Part shown: piece after piece, positions 29,437 to 39,372 of the stretch
Position numbering within the stretch: position 1 is the stretch's first letter
Layout: every line of letters starts with the position of its first letter
Assembly: GCA_965224575.1 (NCBI GenBank)
Contig: CBDCZQ010000004.1
Span: 121,817 to 185,816, forward strand
Reading direction: 5' to 3'
Length of the DNA: 64,000 nt
Source of the DNA: QPIN01 sp965224575
Lineage (GTDB): Bacteria > Pseudomonadota > Gammaproteobacteria > Methylococcales > Methylomonadaceae
Made by a program: the position numbers and the translations under genes
The notes under the pieces: model-generated
What the model was told of the DNA's origin: nothing
Databases searched by the model: none
What the model saw: only the letters and a program-made list of their open reading frames with translations

Positions 29437-29699
29437 CTTTTTTAAAATACAACAATCAAATAAGAAAATAATTATTGTTATTACAATATTGAATTTACTA
29501 TTTAAAACTATAAGCTTTAGGTTCGCCTGTCAAAAAGATAAGTTAAACTATCATCTAGTCATTCATTACAATTTCATTAATATTAAAATCGTTATCTAGT
29601 TGCATATAAGCATTCAGCGTCATTTCCCACACCATCATTAAGTAAACATCTTCAATTAGCACATTGATCTCCAGTTAAAATATTTGTCTTTATCCTGTT

Positions 29700-29863
29700 A
29701 TTAAGTACCCAAGTAAAATTAATTCAACCTTTTACTTGTCTTTTTTACCATTTCAGGCACTGAATAAATACTTCCGTAGCTTGCTATGCGCCTATTTATT
29801 TAGCACCTGAAATGAAAAAAATTCTGCGTAAAATTGTTAAATTAATTTTACTTGAGTACTTAT
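29700..29863. repeat. Long imperfect palindrome (164 bp), shared-core type
   Basis: Outer arms: TAAGTACCCAAGTAAAATTA against the reverse of TAATTTTACTTGAGTACTTA. Inner arms: CATTTCAGGCACTGAATAAA against TTTATTTAGCACCTGAAATG. Centre near 29790: CCGTAGCTTGCTATGCGCC, the reverse of the core seen at 18.93 and 44.0 kb. The arms have no similarity to the arms at 18.9 kb. Confidence 0.87.
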
Positions 29864-29954
29864 CTCAGTTAATCCTAAATTAAAGTATAGTTAATTAAGT
29901 CGTTAAAATTGTGACTTCACCCCCATATTTTCAATAAACCTAAGTTTTCTATAA

Positions 29955-29992
29955 GCAAAAAAAAACCAAAGCCATTACTGGCTTTGGTTTCC
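29955..29992 (-). terminator. Intrinsic terminator of hisZ-purA
   Basis: Eleven-base stem AAACCAAAGCC / GGCTTTGGTTT (29963-29973 and 29980-29990) with a six-base loop; read on the minus strand it is followed by a run of T. It lies about 70 bp after the purA stop. Confidence 0.88.
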
Positions 29993-30060
29993 CCTTATTA
30001 TTTATTTTATCTTTTACTTAGGAACAAAGATTTAATAATATCCTTGCTACTAAATCTATT

Positions 30061-31353
30061 TCAAGCAAATGGGTTAGTGAGCATAATTGTTTCATCACGA
30101 TCTGGCCCCGTTGATAAAATAGCAATTTTAATACCTACTAATTGTTCTATACGCTCAATATAGGCTTTTGCATTAGCCGGTAATTTATCAAAATCGGTTA
30201 TGCCTGCTGTTGTATCTGTCCATCCAGACATTTCTTCAATGACAACTTCACAAGCATCATATTGATCAGCACCAAGCGGTGCAATTTCAGTTAATTTGCC
30301 ATTTATCTTATATGCAGTGCATATACCTATTTTATCTAGGCCATCTAGTACATCCAGCTTAGTTAAACAAATTCCGGTTAAACTATTCATTTGTGCAGAC
30401 TTTCGCATAGAAACTGCATCAAACCAGCCTGTTCTACGCTTACGTCCTGTTGTTGCCCCAAACTCATGGCCTTTGACGCCTAAATGCTCTCCATAGTCAT
30501 CAAACAATTCTGTTGGAAAGGGGCCATTACCAACTCTAGTTGAATAAGCCTTGGTAATTCCTAAAACATAATCAAGATCTAATGGCCCAATTCCAGTTCC
30601 TGTTGCTGCACCACCTGCTGTTGTATTAGATGAAGTGACGTAAGGATAAGTTCCATGATCTATATCTAATAAAGCACCTTGTGCTCCCTCAAAAAGTATA
30701 TTTTTATTATCTCGTAGACAGTTTTGTAACTCTTCTCCAACATCCGTTAACATTGGTCTTATTTGTTCTGCCAATTTTAAAGTAGTGTCTAACATTTCTT
30801 GATAATCAATAATTTCCGCTTTATAGTAATTAGCTAACATAAAATTATGATATTCAGCCAATGCCTTTAATCTAAGCGCAAACTCTTCAGGGTTTAATAA
30901 ATCACCCGCACGTAGCCCTCTTCTTGCTACTTTATCTTCATAAGCAGGTCCTATTCCTCTTCCTGTCGTTCCTATCGCTTTTTTTCCACGAGCAATTTCC
31001 CTTGCTTTATCAATTGCAATATGAACAGGTAAAATCAGTGTACAAGCTTCGCTGATTTTTAAACGATTTCTTACTGGAATACCCGCGCTCTCAAGTGTTT
31101 CAATTTCCTCTATCAAAGCCTCTAAGGATAAGACAACACCATTTCCTATCATACATTGCACTTCTTTTCTAAGTACGCCAGAAGGAATAAGATGCAAGAT
31201 GGTTGTTTCACCATTGATAACAAGAGTATGGCCGGCATTATGCCCACCTTGAAAGCGCACAACTGCTTCTGCTTGATCTGTTAATAGATCAACTAATTTC
31301 CCTTTACCCTCATCACCCCATTGCGTACCGATGACTACAACATTTTTACCCAT
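30061..31353 (-). CDS. purA: Adenylosuccinate synthetase
   Basis: GTP-dependent conversion of IMP and aspartate to adenylosuccinate, first committed step to AMP. 430 residues, full length. Visible signatures: N-terminal VVIGTQWGDEGKGKLVDLL (catalytic Asp and P-loop), FQGGHNAGHTL, GTTGRGIGPAYEDK (IMP site), and TTTGRKRRTGWFDA. It follows hisZ by 11 bp and ends at a strong terminator. The hisZ-purA order downstream of hflK-hflC is common in gammaproteobacteria. Confidence 0.98.
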   Translation of the reverse strand: MGKNVVVIGTQWGDEGKGKLVDLLTDQAEAVVRFQGGHNAGHTLVINGETTILHLIPSGVLRKEVQCMIGNGVVLSLEALIEEIETLESAGIPVRNRLKISEACTLILPVHIAIDKAREIARGKKAIGTTGRGIGPAYEDKVARRGLRAGDLLNPEEFALRLKALAEYHNFMLANYYKAEIIDYQEMLDTTLKLAEQIRPMLTDVGEELQNCLRDNKNILFEGAQGALLDIDHGTYPYVTSSNTTAGGAATGTGIGPLDLDYVLGITKAYSTRVGNGPFPTELFDDYGEHLGVKGHEFGATTGRKRRTGWFDAVSMRKSAQMNSLTGICLTKLDVLDGLDKIGICTAYKINGKLTEIAPLGADQYDACEVVIEEMSGWTDTTAGITDFDKLPANAKAYIERIEQLVGIKIAILSTGPDRDETIMLTNPFA

Positions 31354-31364
31354 ATTTATTCCAT

Positions 31365-32555
31365 TTAACCTAAAGGTTTAACAACCCACTTTTGATTTTC
31401 TTTTTCTAAAACCCCAGTACAATCAAGCTGTCTTATTTCATCAGGGTGTCCAGGTAACTGCAGAATTACTGTGATTCCCTTTGCCCTAAGATCTCGAACC
31501 AATTCTCTTAATGCCTGGTCATCAATATCTGGTGCATAAACTACTTGTTCTTTATTCTCTTGGCTTGAGTTATGGCCTAAAGATGATAATAATTTAAGAT
31601 CAGCGCTAAAACCTGTTGCAGCACGAGATCGACCAAAAAACTGCCCTATATTATCGTATCGACCACCTCGAGCAATTTCTCGCCCAATATCTGGGGTAAA
31701 TGCAGCGAATACAATCCCAGTATGATAGTGATACCCACGTAATTCAGATAAATCAAAACTCACTGCTAATGATGGAAAAATCAAACTTAGTTTAGCAGAA
31801 ATACTTTGTAGTTCATCTAAAGCCAGAGTAACTGTTTTATTAGTTTCTGCAAGAATTTCCCTTGCTTTATCTAACACATCACGACCACCATTTAATGAGG
31901 GCAATGCTATAAAAATATATTTAAACTTTTCTTCAATAGTAAAGCTTGCTACTAATTCATTGAGTTCTGTTATTGCTTTGCGCTGTAAAACATCGAATAA
32001 TTCTGACTCTTGTTGCTGTGTTAGTCCTGCTTGCTCAGACAATGCACGATAAATACCAACATGGCCTAAATCTAAATGTACATTTTGAATACCAGTAACC
32101 GTCAGCATTTCAAGCATTAACTGAATAACTTCAAAATCACTTTCTAACCCAGAATGCCCATAAATCTCTGCACCAATTTGCATAGGGCTTCTGTTTTTTT
32201 CCAGGCCATCACCTAATGCTCGTAGTATAGTTCCTACATAACAAAGTCTTGTCGGTCTATTGTGTTTTAGATTATGAGCATCAATACGTGCAACTTGTGG
32301 CGTCATATCTGCACGTATGCCTAACATTTCACCTGATACTTGATCAGTGAATTTAAATGTTTGGAGATCAAGACCTCGCCCAGATCCTGTTAACAACGAA
32401 TCCAGAAAATCAACCACCGGCGGAATAACCAGCTCATACCCCCAGCAAGCAAATACATCCAGTAATTGCCGACGTAAAAACTCTAATTGCTTGGCATCAT
32501 CAGGTAAGACCTCTTCTATTCCTTGGGGTAATAGCCAAGAATCTTTTTTTCGCAT
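31365..32555 (-). CDS. hisZ: ATP phosphoribosyltransferase regulatory subunit
   Basis: HisRS-like protein that activates the short form of HisG in histidine biosynthesis; no tRNA charging expected. The class II synthetase-like motifs are recognisable (QTFKFTDQVSGEMLGIRADMTPQVAR; LRGYHYHTGIVFAAF; IARGGRYDNIGQFFGRSR). An upstream in-frame TTG (32576) exists, but the ATG at 32553-32555 fits the family start (MRKKDSWLLPQGIEEVLP, 396 residues). purA follows after 11 bp. A terminator-like hairpin lies just upstream at 32579-32608. Confidence 0.93.
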   Translation of the reverse strand: MRKKDSWLLPQGIEEVLPDDAKQLEFLRRQLLDVFACWGYELVIPPVVDFLDSLLTGSGRGLDLQTFKFTDQVSGEMLGIRADMTPQVARIDAHNLKHNRPTRLCYVGTILRALGDGLEKNRSPMQIGAEIYGHSGLESDFEVIQLMLEMLTVTGIQNVHLDLGHVGIYRALSEQAGLTQQQESELFDVLQRKAITELNELVASFTIEEKFKYIFIALPSLNGGRDVLDKAREILAETNKTVTLALDELQSISAKLSLIFPSLAVSFDLSELRGYHYHTGIVFAAFTPDIGREIARGGRYDNIGQFFGRSRAATGFSADLKLLSSLGHNSSQENKEQVVYAPDIDDQALRELVRDLRAKGITVILQLPGHPDEIRQLDCTGVLEKENQKWVVKPLG

Positions 32556-32578
32556 ATATTTTTTATGTCCACTCAAAC

Positions 32579-32608
32579 AAAACGCCCCATAAAATAACGG
32601 AGCGTTTT
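32579..32608 (-). terminator. Terminator between hflC and hisZ
   Basis: AAAACGCCCC and GGAGCGTTTT form an imperfect stem around an A/T-rich loop; on the minus strand it is followed by GTTT, and on the plus strand by AGTTTT. It lies about 85 bp after the hflC stop and 24 bp before the hisZ start. Confidence 0.6.
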
Positions 32609-32691
32609 AGTTTTACTATAATTAGCAAGTTAAAAATCAGGCTAACTTACATAAGGCAACTGAAAACAATAAAAATTTATTATTAATCGCC

Positions 32692-33549
32692 TTACTTTTG
32701 TTTCTTAAAGTATTTAAAGAAATCAGAGTTAGGCTCTACGACTAACATATCCCCTTCACTCTTAAACGTTTTCTTATAAGCATTCATACTTCGGTAAAAA
32801 GAGAAAAACTCAACATCTTTTCCATAAGCTTTTGCATAAGTATCAGCAGCAATCGCATCACCTTCACCTCGTAACACTTCCGCATCACGAAAAGCATTAG
32901 CCATTATAATTTCACGTTGTTTATCGGCGCCAGCTTTGATTCTCTCAGCAGCCTCCTTACCTTGTGAACGGAACTCTCTAGCCACTCTTTCACGCTCTGC
33001 TTCCATTCTACTATAAACTGAAGAACTAACATCGCTAGGCAAATCTATACGTTGTACTTGAACATCAACAATTTCCATACCTAATCTTAGTGCAACGGCT
33101 GATGATCTGGTAATTAATGCTTCTCTAATGACCTGTCGATCACTAGAAACCAATTGTTGAATATTTCGTCTACTAAATTCACTCCGAAATGCATCTTTTA
33201 TAATTTGATCTAGCCGGATATTAGCTTGGCCAATATCACCCGCAACAGCGGTATAAAAAGTTCTAACATCGGCAATTTTCCATTTAACAAAAGAATCAAC
33301 AATTACATTTTTCTTTTCAGAGGTTAAAAAACGTTCTGGTTTTGAATCTAATGTTAATATTCGCGCATCAAATTTCTTAACATTATTGATAAAAGGCATT
33401 TTAAAATGTATTCCAGGTTTAAAGTCAGTTTTAATAACTTCCCCTAAACGGAATTTAATCGCTCTTTCTGTCTCTGATACTGTAAATACAGCAGTAGATA
33501 GAATAAAAAACAAAATACCTGCAGCAACTATAAATTTATTTTGACCCAT
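32692..33549 (-). CDS. hflC: HflC, modulator of FtsH protease
   Basis: SPFH-domain inner-membrane protein (285 residues) that with HflK forms the cage around FtsH. One N-terminal membrane anchor (about 5-24), then ETERAIKFRLGEVIKTDFKPGIHFKMPFI, and the helical segment SRMEAERERVAREFRSQGKEAAERIKAGAD. Its start is one base after the hflK stop, so the two are translationally coupled. Confidence 0.97.
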   Translation of the reverse strand: MGQNKFIVAAGILFFILSTAVFTVSETERAIKFRLGEVIKTDFKPGIHFKMPFINNVKKFDARILTLDSKPERFLTSEKKNVIVDSFVKWKIADVRTFYTAVAGDIGQANIRLDQIIKDAFRSEFSRRNIQQLVSSDRQVIREALITRSSAVALRLGMEIVDVQVQRIDLPSDVSSSVYSRMEAERERVAREFRSQGKEAAERIKAGADKQREIIMANAFRDAEVLRGEGDAIAADTYAKAYGKDVEFFSFYRSMNAYKKTFKSEGDMLVVEPNSDFFKYFKKQK

Positions 33550-33550
33550 C

Positions 33551-34738
33551 TTAACGCCCCCTCATATCACGTCCACGAGCCGAGGTTCGTATACTGTTAT
33601 TATTAGTCGTCCTTTGAGGAATCTTAATAGGACGTGAGTTAACTGAAGAATTTGTAGTATCAGTTATTTTGGCACGATTCCCTAGTTTATCTAAAGGTAG
33701 ATAAAGCAAATTGTTACCCCCTTTTACATCAACCATTACCGTAGAAGTTTTACTTAACACCTCTTCCATAGACTCTAAATACATTCTTTGTCTAGTGACT
33801 TTAGGTGCTTTTTTATATTCTGTTAGTAATTGAGAAAAACGGCTCACTTCACCTGTTGATCTGGCAATCACTCGTTCTTTATAAGCTTCTGCTTCCTGAG
33901 TCTTTCTTGAAGCCGCACCACGTGCAACAGGAACTACTTCATTCGCATACGCATGTGCTTCATTGATATACCGTTCTTTATCTTCACGTGCTTTAATTGC
34001 GTCTTCAAAAGCACCCTGAACTTGTTCAGGTGGCTGTGCATCTTGAAGGTTTACAGAGGTAATCATAATTCCAGCAGTATAGGTATCTAGTACTTTTTGA
34101 ATTTCTGTCTGAATTTCAGCAACAATCTCGCTACGTCCTTCAGTCAATACAAAATCCATTTTACTATGACCAATCACACCACGCAAAGCACCTTCAGTTA
34201 CTTGCTTCAAAGTTGCACCAGGATTAAGCACATTAAAAACATAATCTTTAGCATCTTTAACTTGATACTGTACAGCTAAACGTATATCTACAATGTTTTC
34301 ATCCTTTGTTAACATCAAGGCTTCCCTAGGAACAGAACCTGCACCTTGACGACCTCCTGATCGATAACCAACTTCAACAACCTGGATATTTTGAACATCC
34401 ACAACATCAACCTGATCAATAGGTGAAGGAAAACGCCAATTCAAACCTGGTTCAGTCGTTGCTGTATAGGCACCAAATCGTGTTTCAACACCACGTTTAC
34501 CTTCATCAACTATATAAAAACCACTTAAACCCCATAGAACCAGAGCACCTATTGCAAGGAAACCTAAGCCTTTTAATGATCCACCTTCCGAGTTGCCACC
34601 ACCGGAGCTACCACCAAAAATACCACCTATTTTCTCTTGAAATGAACGAATAACTTCGTCTAAATCAGGAGGACCATTCTCATCTTTACGACCACTCCAA
34701 GGGTCTTTTTTACCGCCACCGGGCTCATTCCAGGACAT
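33551..34738 (-). CDS. hflK: HflK, modulator of FtsH protease
   Basis: A 395-residue SPFH protein: Gly-rich cytoplasmic N-terminus (MSWNEPGGGKKDPWSGRKDE), a single membrane segment at about 52-72, then DEGKRGVETRFGAYTATTEPGLNWRFPSPI and the SPFH core. The C-terminus is basic and Ser/Thr/Arg-rich. It starts about 200 bp after the hflX stop, with the hflX terminator between, so hflK-hflC has its own promoter. Confidence 0.97.
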   Translation of the reverse strand: MSWNEPGGGKKDPWSGRKDENGPPDLDEVIRSFQEKIGGIFGGSSGGGNSEGGSLKGLGFLAIGALVLWGLSGFYIVDEGKRGVETRFGAYTATTEPGLNWRFPSPIDQVDVVDVQNIQVVEVGYRSGGRQGAGSVPREALMLTKDENIVDIRLAVQYQVKDAKDYVFNVLNPGATLKQVTEGALRGVIGHSKMDFVLTEGRSEIVAEIQTEIQKVLDTYTAGIMITSVNLQDAQPPEQVQGAFEDAIKAREDKERYINEAHAYANEVVPVARGAASRKTQEAEAYKERVIARSTGEVSRFSQLLTEYKKAPKVTRQRMYLESMEEVLSKTSTVMVDVKGGNNLLYLPLDKLGNRAKITDTTNSSVNSRPIKIPQRTTNNNSIRTSARGRDMRGR

Positions 34739-34902
34739 CTACACTGCTCCAATTGGATTTAAATAACTACTCTAAAATTTTATAAGTAGTTCAAAACAGG
34801 CTATTTAGCCAAACTTGATCATTCTATCGCAAATTACTATTTTCTGATAAATTAAATTAGGTTCTATCCCTAATTATTTTCTTTAGGGCACCTCTATGAT
34901 AA

Positions 34903-34935
34903 TTGAAAAAAAGCAATTCCTTCAGAAGAATTGCT
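34903..34935 (-). terminator. Intrinsic terminator after hflX
   Basis: AGCAATTC / GAATTGCT stem (34912-34919 and 34928-34935) with an 8-base loop; on the minus strand it is followed by seven T. It lies 10 bp after the hflX stop and ends the mutL-miaA-hfq-hflX run. Confidence 0.85.
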
Positions 34936-34944
34936 ACTTTATAA

Positions 34945-36210
34945 TTAGGTTATCTCTTCCATCTTAACTGTTTTAAGTAAGCCCAAATGCTTTTTATCTA
35001 TTTCTATTAATAAGTTCCAGCCACCTACATCAGTAACCTTTTCATCAATTATTTTCGCATAACTAAAAAGATTTGCTCTAACTCCTCCCTGACTTGGTAG
35101 TAAAAAACACTTTCTTTTTACTTTTGTACTAGAAAATATCTTGGCTAATGCTTGAAGCAACAAGGTTACCCCTGCACCTGTTAAAGAAGAAACCCAGACT
35201 CTTACTGGCTTTCCAGTATCGTCATAATCAATATGAGGCTCAATATTATCTAATAGATCAATTTTATTAAAAACTACTAATTGTTGAATCTCATGCGCAT
35301 CAATATCTTCTAATACTTGATTAACTTGAAATATAGTTTCGTCTCTGTCTTCGGCATTAGCATCTACAACATGTAATAATAAATCTGCTTCGCTCGCTTC
35401 TTGTAATGTAGATTTAAATGCTGCAACTAATTCATGCGGCAAATGACGAATAAACCCAACTGTATCGGCAAGTACAACTTCAGTCCCATTTTCTAAAAAA
35501 CAGTTACGCAATGTAGGGTCTAATGTTGCAAAAAGTTGGTCGGCCACATAAATATCAGCACCAGTAAGTGAATTAAATAAAGTAGATTTCCCTGCATTGG
35601 TATATCCCACCAGTGAAACGGAAGGAATTTCAGATTTTTTTCTTTTACTTCTTCCTTGGCCTCGCTGTTTAGCAACTTTTTCTAAACGTCGTTGGATTAG
35701 CTTAATTCGGTTACTCAATAAACGTCTATCTGTTTCAAGCTGCGTTTCACCAGGGCCGCGCATACCAATCCCACCCTTTTGGCGCTCAAGGTGAGTCCAG
35801 CCTCTGATTAACCGAGTAGATAAATGCCTTAACTGGGCAAGCTCAACTTGTAATTTCCCTTCAAAGGTTTGAGCTCTTAATGCAAAAATATCAAGAATAA
35901 GGCCATTTCTATCAACAACTCGCACTTCAAGCGCTTGCTCTAAATTTCTTTCCTGGCTTGGCGTTAACGGATGGTTAAATAAAACAATATCAGCCTCATG
36001 AAAAGCTATTTCGGACTTTATTTCCTCTAGCTTTCCTTTACCTACAAAGTACTTCGGATCTGGACGCTGCCGACTGCCTGTCACGACATGAACAGAGGTT
36101 GCACCAGCAGACTTCGCTAATTCTTTTAATTCATGTAAATCTTCTTGACCTACCTGAAGCGTTAGATGAACGAGTATCGCTCGCTCACCCGATTGAGGGC
36201 GATCAAACAA
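34945..36210 (-). CDS. hflX: GTPase HflX
   Basis: Ribosome-associated GTPase that splits stalled ribosomes; 421 residues. N-terminal HflX domain (GKGKLEEIKSEIAFHEADIVLFNHPLTPSQERNLE), then GGIGMRGPGETQLETDRR, and G domain with G1 GYTNAGKSTLFNSLTGAD, G3 LADTVGFIRHLPHELV and G4 NKIDLL. Lies 35 bp downstream of hfq, the usual miaA-hfq-hflX order. Confidence 0.97.
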   Translation of the reverse strand: MFDRPQSGERAILVHLTLQVGQEDLHELKELAKSAGATSVHVVTGSRQRPDPKYFVGKGKLEEIKSEIAFHEADIVLFNHPLTPSQERNLEQALEVRVVDRNGLILDIFALRAQTFEGKLQVELAQLRHLSTRLIRGWTHLERQKGGIGMRGPGETQLETDRRLLSNRIKLIQRRLEKVAKQRGQGRSKRKKSEIPSVSLVGYTNAGKSTLFNSLTGADIYVADQLFATLDPTLRNCFLENGTEVVLADTVGFIRHLPHELVAAFKSTLQEASEADLLLHVVDANAEDRDETIFQVNQVLEDIDAHEIQQLVVFNKIDLLDNIEPHIDYDDTGKPVRVWVSSLTGAGVTLLLQALAKIFSSTKVKRKCFLLPSQGGVRANLFSYAKIIDEKVTDVGGWNLLIEIDKKHLGLLKTVKMEEIT

Positions 36211-36245
36211 ATACAGCTCCTGTATAGTTTTTTTTCATCTAAAGC

Positions 36246-36494
36246 TTACTCTATTTTTTCTTCTACAGAATCGCCATCCCTTGGTAACTTAACTGGTTTA
36301 CCTGGAACTATAGTCGAAATCGCATGCTTATAGACCATTTGACTCACTGTGTTTTTCAACATAATCACATATTGATCAAATGAATCTACTCTGCCTTGAA
36401 GTTTAATTCCATTGACTAAGAAAATAGAGACAGGCGTATGCTCTTTTCTTAATGTATTTAGAAAATTATCCTGTAAATTTTGACTTTTTGACAT
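36246..36494 (-). CDS. hfq: RNA chaperone Hfq
   Basis: An 82-residue hexameric Sm-like protein that pairs small RNAs with mRNAs. Sm1 is VSIFLVNGIKLQGRVDSFDQYVIMLKN and Sm2 contains the invariant YKHAIST. The acidic tip at the end (GDSVEEKIE) is short. It lies 109 bp downstream of miaA, a gap where an hfq promoter is often found, and is preceded by an AGGAGAAAT-type ribosome binding site. Confidence 0.98.
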   Translation of the reverse strand: MSKSQNLQDNFLNTLRKEHTPVSIFLVNGIKLQGRVDSFDQYVIMLKNTVSQMVYKHAISTIVPGKPVKLPRDGDSVEEKIE

Positions 36495-36603
36495 CCTATT
36501 TCTCCTTTATTATTATTCCCAAACCACAATAAATTTAATTCAGATATAGTGACAATTCTTTAAAATTCAAGTTCCAGACAAGAATAAAAATAATTCGCTA
36601 AAA

Positions 36604-37536
36604 CTATAACTCAATGCTTTTTATAACTTTATTTACTAGGCCTGATTCAAAAGATATAAATTTTAAGGCATCTTTTTCTCGTCGCAGCCAAGTAAATTGT
36701 CTTTTTGCCAACTGCCTGGTTGCTATAATTCCTTTTTCTATCATTGTTTCCAGATCATATTTTCCTTGAAGATGACTCCAAGTCTGGCGATACCCAACGG
36801 CTCTAATAGCAGGCAACTGTTCTGTTAAATCTCCACGTTGATACAAAGTTTTTACTTCTTCTATAAGCCCTGAATCTACCATTAATCGAAATCTACGTGC
36901 TATCTTTTCATGTAACAATTTTCTATCTTCTGGCGCAACAATTAGTTTAATTTGTTTAAATGGAATTTGATCATCTTGTGCTTCTCGAAAAAACTGGCTA
37001 ATAGGCTTTCCACTCAATTCATAGACCTCAAGCGCACGTTGAATTCTTTGTGGGTCATTCGGGTGAATTCTTTTTGCTGATTCTGGATCTATTTTTTCAA
37101 GCCTTAAATGCAAGGCTTCTTTACCGTACTCTACCAACGCCTCATCTAGCTTCTTGCGAATAGCAGGACTTGCATCTGGCAACGAAGCTAATCCATTGAA
37201 TAATGTATTAAAATACAACATAGTGCCTCCTGTCAAGATAGGTATTTTCCCCCGCGTTGAAATTTCATCCATTAATTGTAGTGCTGATTTTCTAAAACGC
37301 CCGGTAGAATATACTTCCGCAGGGTCAAGAATATCAATTAGGTGATGAGGAATACCTTTTCGTTCTTCCATTGTTGGCTTGGCAGTTCCAATATCCAGAC
37401 CCTTATAAACTAGAGCAGAATCAACACTGATAATTTCTGCATCCAGCTTTTGTGCCAACTGAACGGCTAATTCTGTTTTTCCCGACGCGGTTGGCCCCAT
37501 AAGAAAAATTGCAGGAGGGAAGGAATCCTTATCCAC
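36604..37536 (-). CDS. miaA: tRNA dimethylallyltransferase
   Basis: Adds the dimethylallyl group to A37 of tRNAs reading UNN codons. 310 residues. P-loop FLMGPTASGKTELAVQLA at about 11-28, DSALVYKGLDIGTAKPT (substrate site), HHLIDILDP, and TGGTMLYFNTL. It starts 2 bp after the mutL stop, so it is translationally coupled to mutL. Confidence 0.97.
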   Translation of the reverse strand: MDKDSFPPAIFLMGPTASGKTELAVQLAQKLDAEIISVDSALVYKGLDIGTAKPTMEERKGIPHHLIDILDPAEVYSTGRFRKSALQLMDEISTRGKIPILTGGTMLYFNTLFNGLASLPDASPAIRKKLDEALVEYGKEALHLRLEKIDPESAKRIHPNDPQRIQRALEVYELSGKPISQFFREAQDDQIPFKQIKLIVAPEDRKLLHEKIARRFRLMVDSGLIEEVKTLYQRGDLTEQLPAIRAVGYRQTWSHLQGKYDLETMIEKGIIATRQLAKRQFTWLRREKDALKFISFESGLVNKVIKSIEL

Positions 37537-37538
37537 CT

Positions 37539-39365
37539 TTATTGCCCACGCAAAAAGAATTTATCTAAATCTGATGTACTCAATTCAATCCAAGTTGGTC
37601 TACCATGATTACACTGCCCTATCCTTTCGGTTTTTTCCATATCCCTCAACAACGCATTCATTTCATCAATCGTTAATTTACGCTTGGCTCTAACTGCACC
37701 ATGGCAAGCCATAGTGCCTAAAATTTCATTAGATTTTTCCAATGCACGTTGGCTCATGCCATGTGTCACTAAATCAGCTAGAATATCTTTTATTAATACA
37801 TCCATGTTTTCTCGACCTAACAAGGCAGGTGTTGATCGCAATACTATAGTTTCTGGTCCAGACCGGTTTATCTCAAACCCTAACCCTGTAAAAAAACCTT
37901 GCTCTTGTTCTACTAAATCAGCCTCAGCGTTACTGACTTGTATTTTAAGGGGTAATAATAAAGGTTGACCTGGAACGTTTCCAGCATGATATTGTTTTTT
38001 TAATCGCTCGTAACTAACTCGCTCATGAGCTGCATGTGCATCAACTAAAATAATCCCTTTTTTGGTTTCTGATAAAACAAAAATACTATGTAAATGAGCT
38101 ATTGCATAACCTAAGGGGTGCTCTTGTTGATCAACATTCTCAATAGATTGATTCAAATCTTTTTCAGAATTATTTTCCTGCTTAGGATACAAAGAGGCAT
38201 AGGCTTGTATTTCTTCAGCCACATGCATCGGTAATGATGATTGAATTGAAGGGGAAGCATTCGAACTATATGACCTGTTTTTCAGTGGAATTGGAGCCTC
38301 TTCCCTATTAGATTGAATGGGCGTAAACTCTTCAATTTTTGTACTGCCCGCATCCTGATCACCCGGTCTTACATCTGCCAAAGAACGGTGCAACGCTCTA
38401 TATAAAAAATCATGGACTAACCGTCCTTCTCTAAACCTCACTTCCAGTTTTGCTGGATGCGCATTCACATCGACTAAAGCGGGATCTAAAGTTAAATACA
38501 AAACATAAACCGGATGCCGACCATGAAACAGCACATCTTGATAAGCCTGTTTTACGGCATGTGTTACTAGCCTATCTTTAATTAATCGACCATTAACATA
38601 AAAAAATTGCATATCCTGCTGGCTACGAGAAAATGTAGGTAACCCAACCCAACCCGATAACTGTAGACCAGATGCTTCAAAATCAATTTTTATTGAGTTT
38701 TCTATAAAAGATGAGCCACAAATACTAGCAATTCTCTTTTCTTTATCACTTTCTGATTCTACTGGTTTTAGATTAATAACTTCTCGTAGATTATGATTTA
38801 GAGTAAACCCTATATCAAAACGGCTTAGTGCCATTTTCTTAATCAAATTTTCAATATGGGAGAATTCTGTTTTTTCAGTTTTTAAAAACTTTCGTCTTGC
38901 GGGTGTGTTGTAAAACAAATCCCTTACATCTATCGTTGTACCCGCTGGATGTGGATCAGGTTGAGGATCAAAATCGGTTTCTGACCCATCAGCACTGACT
39001 TTCCATGCACACTCTTCATCACTGGTTCGGGAAATTAATGTTAATTTTGCAACAGAGCTAATACTAGGCAAAGCCTCTCCACGAAACCCCATACTGGAAA
39101 CATGTTCCAAATCCTGCAAACTTGCTATTTTACTGGTTGCATGCCGAGATAAAGCCAGGGGTAAATCTTCTTTATAAATACCGCAGCCATTATCACGAAT
39201 TTTGATAATCCGAATTCCACCTTGCTCTATATCAATAATAATTTGTGTTGCCCCAGCATCAAAACAATTTTCAACTAATTCTTTAACCACAGAAGAAGGT
39301 CTTTCAACGACTTCACCCGCAGCGATTTGATTAACTAACTGAGTAGGAAGAGAATGAATTCGCAT
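37539..39365 (-). CDS. mutL: DNA mismatch repair protein MutL, endonuclease-type
   Basis: GHKL ATPase that links MutS to strand incision; 608 residues. ATPase motifs: VVKELVENCFDAGAT, IKIRDNGCGI and SSMGFRGEALPSISSVA. The C-terminal domain contains DAHAAHERVSYE, which fits the metal-binding DQHA-x2-E-x4-E endonuclease motif except for Gln to Ala, plus ACHGAVRAKRK and CNHGRP. These are known from MutL proteins that nick DNA themselves in bacteria lacking MutH; E. coli MutL lacks them. Nicking activity is therefore likely. Upstream, seven bases away, is a DUF2959 gene rather than the usual amiB. Confidence 0.96.
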   Translation of the reverse strand: MRIHSLPTQLVNQIAAGEVVERPSSVVKELVENCFDAGATQIIIDIEQGGIRIIKIRDNGCGIYKEDLPLALSRHATSKIASLQDLEHVSSMGFRGEALPSISSVAKLTLISRTSDEECAWKVSADGSETDFDPQPDPHPAGTTIDVRDLFYNTPARRKFLKTEKTEFSHIENLIKKMALSRFDIGFTLNHNLREVINLKPVESESDKEKRIASICGSSFIENSIKIDFEASGLQLSGWVGLPTFSRSQQDMQFFYVNGRLIKDRLVTHAVKQAYQDVLFHGRHPVYVLYLTLDPALVDVNAHPAKLEVRFREGRLVHDFLYRALHRSLADVRPGDQDAGSTKIEEFTPIQSNREEAPIPLKNRSYSSNASPSIQSSLPMHVAEEIQAYASLYPKQENNSEKDLNQSIENVDQQEHPLGYAIAHLHSIFVLSETKKGIILVDAHAAHERVSYERLKKQYHAGNVPGQPLLLPLKIQVSNAEADLVEQEQGFFTGLGFEINRSGPETIVLRSTPALLGRENMDVLIKDILADLVTHGMSQRALEKSNEILGTMACHGAVRAKRKLTIDEMNALLRDMEKTERIGQCNHGRPTWIELSTSDLDKFFLRGQ

Positions 39366-39372
39366 ATCTAAT

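Larger units (their letters stand above)
29437..30060. other. Intergenic region between purA and the pilus operon
   Basis: Upstream of the pilus operon and downstream of purA. It contains the long palindrome at 29700-29863 and the purA terminator at 29955-29992. No open frame in it can be supported. Confidence 0.5.
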
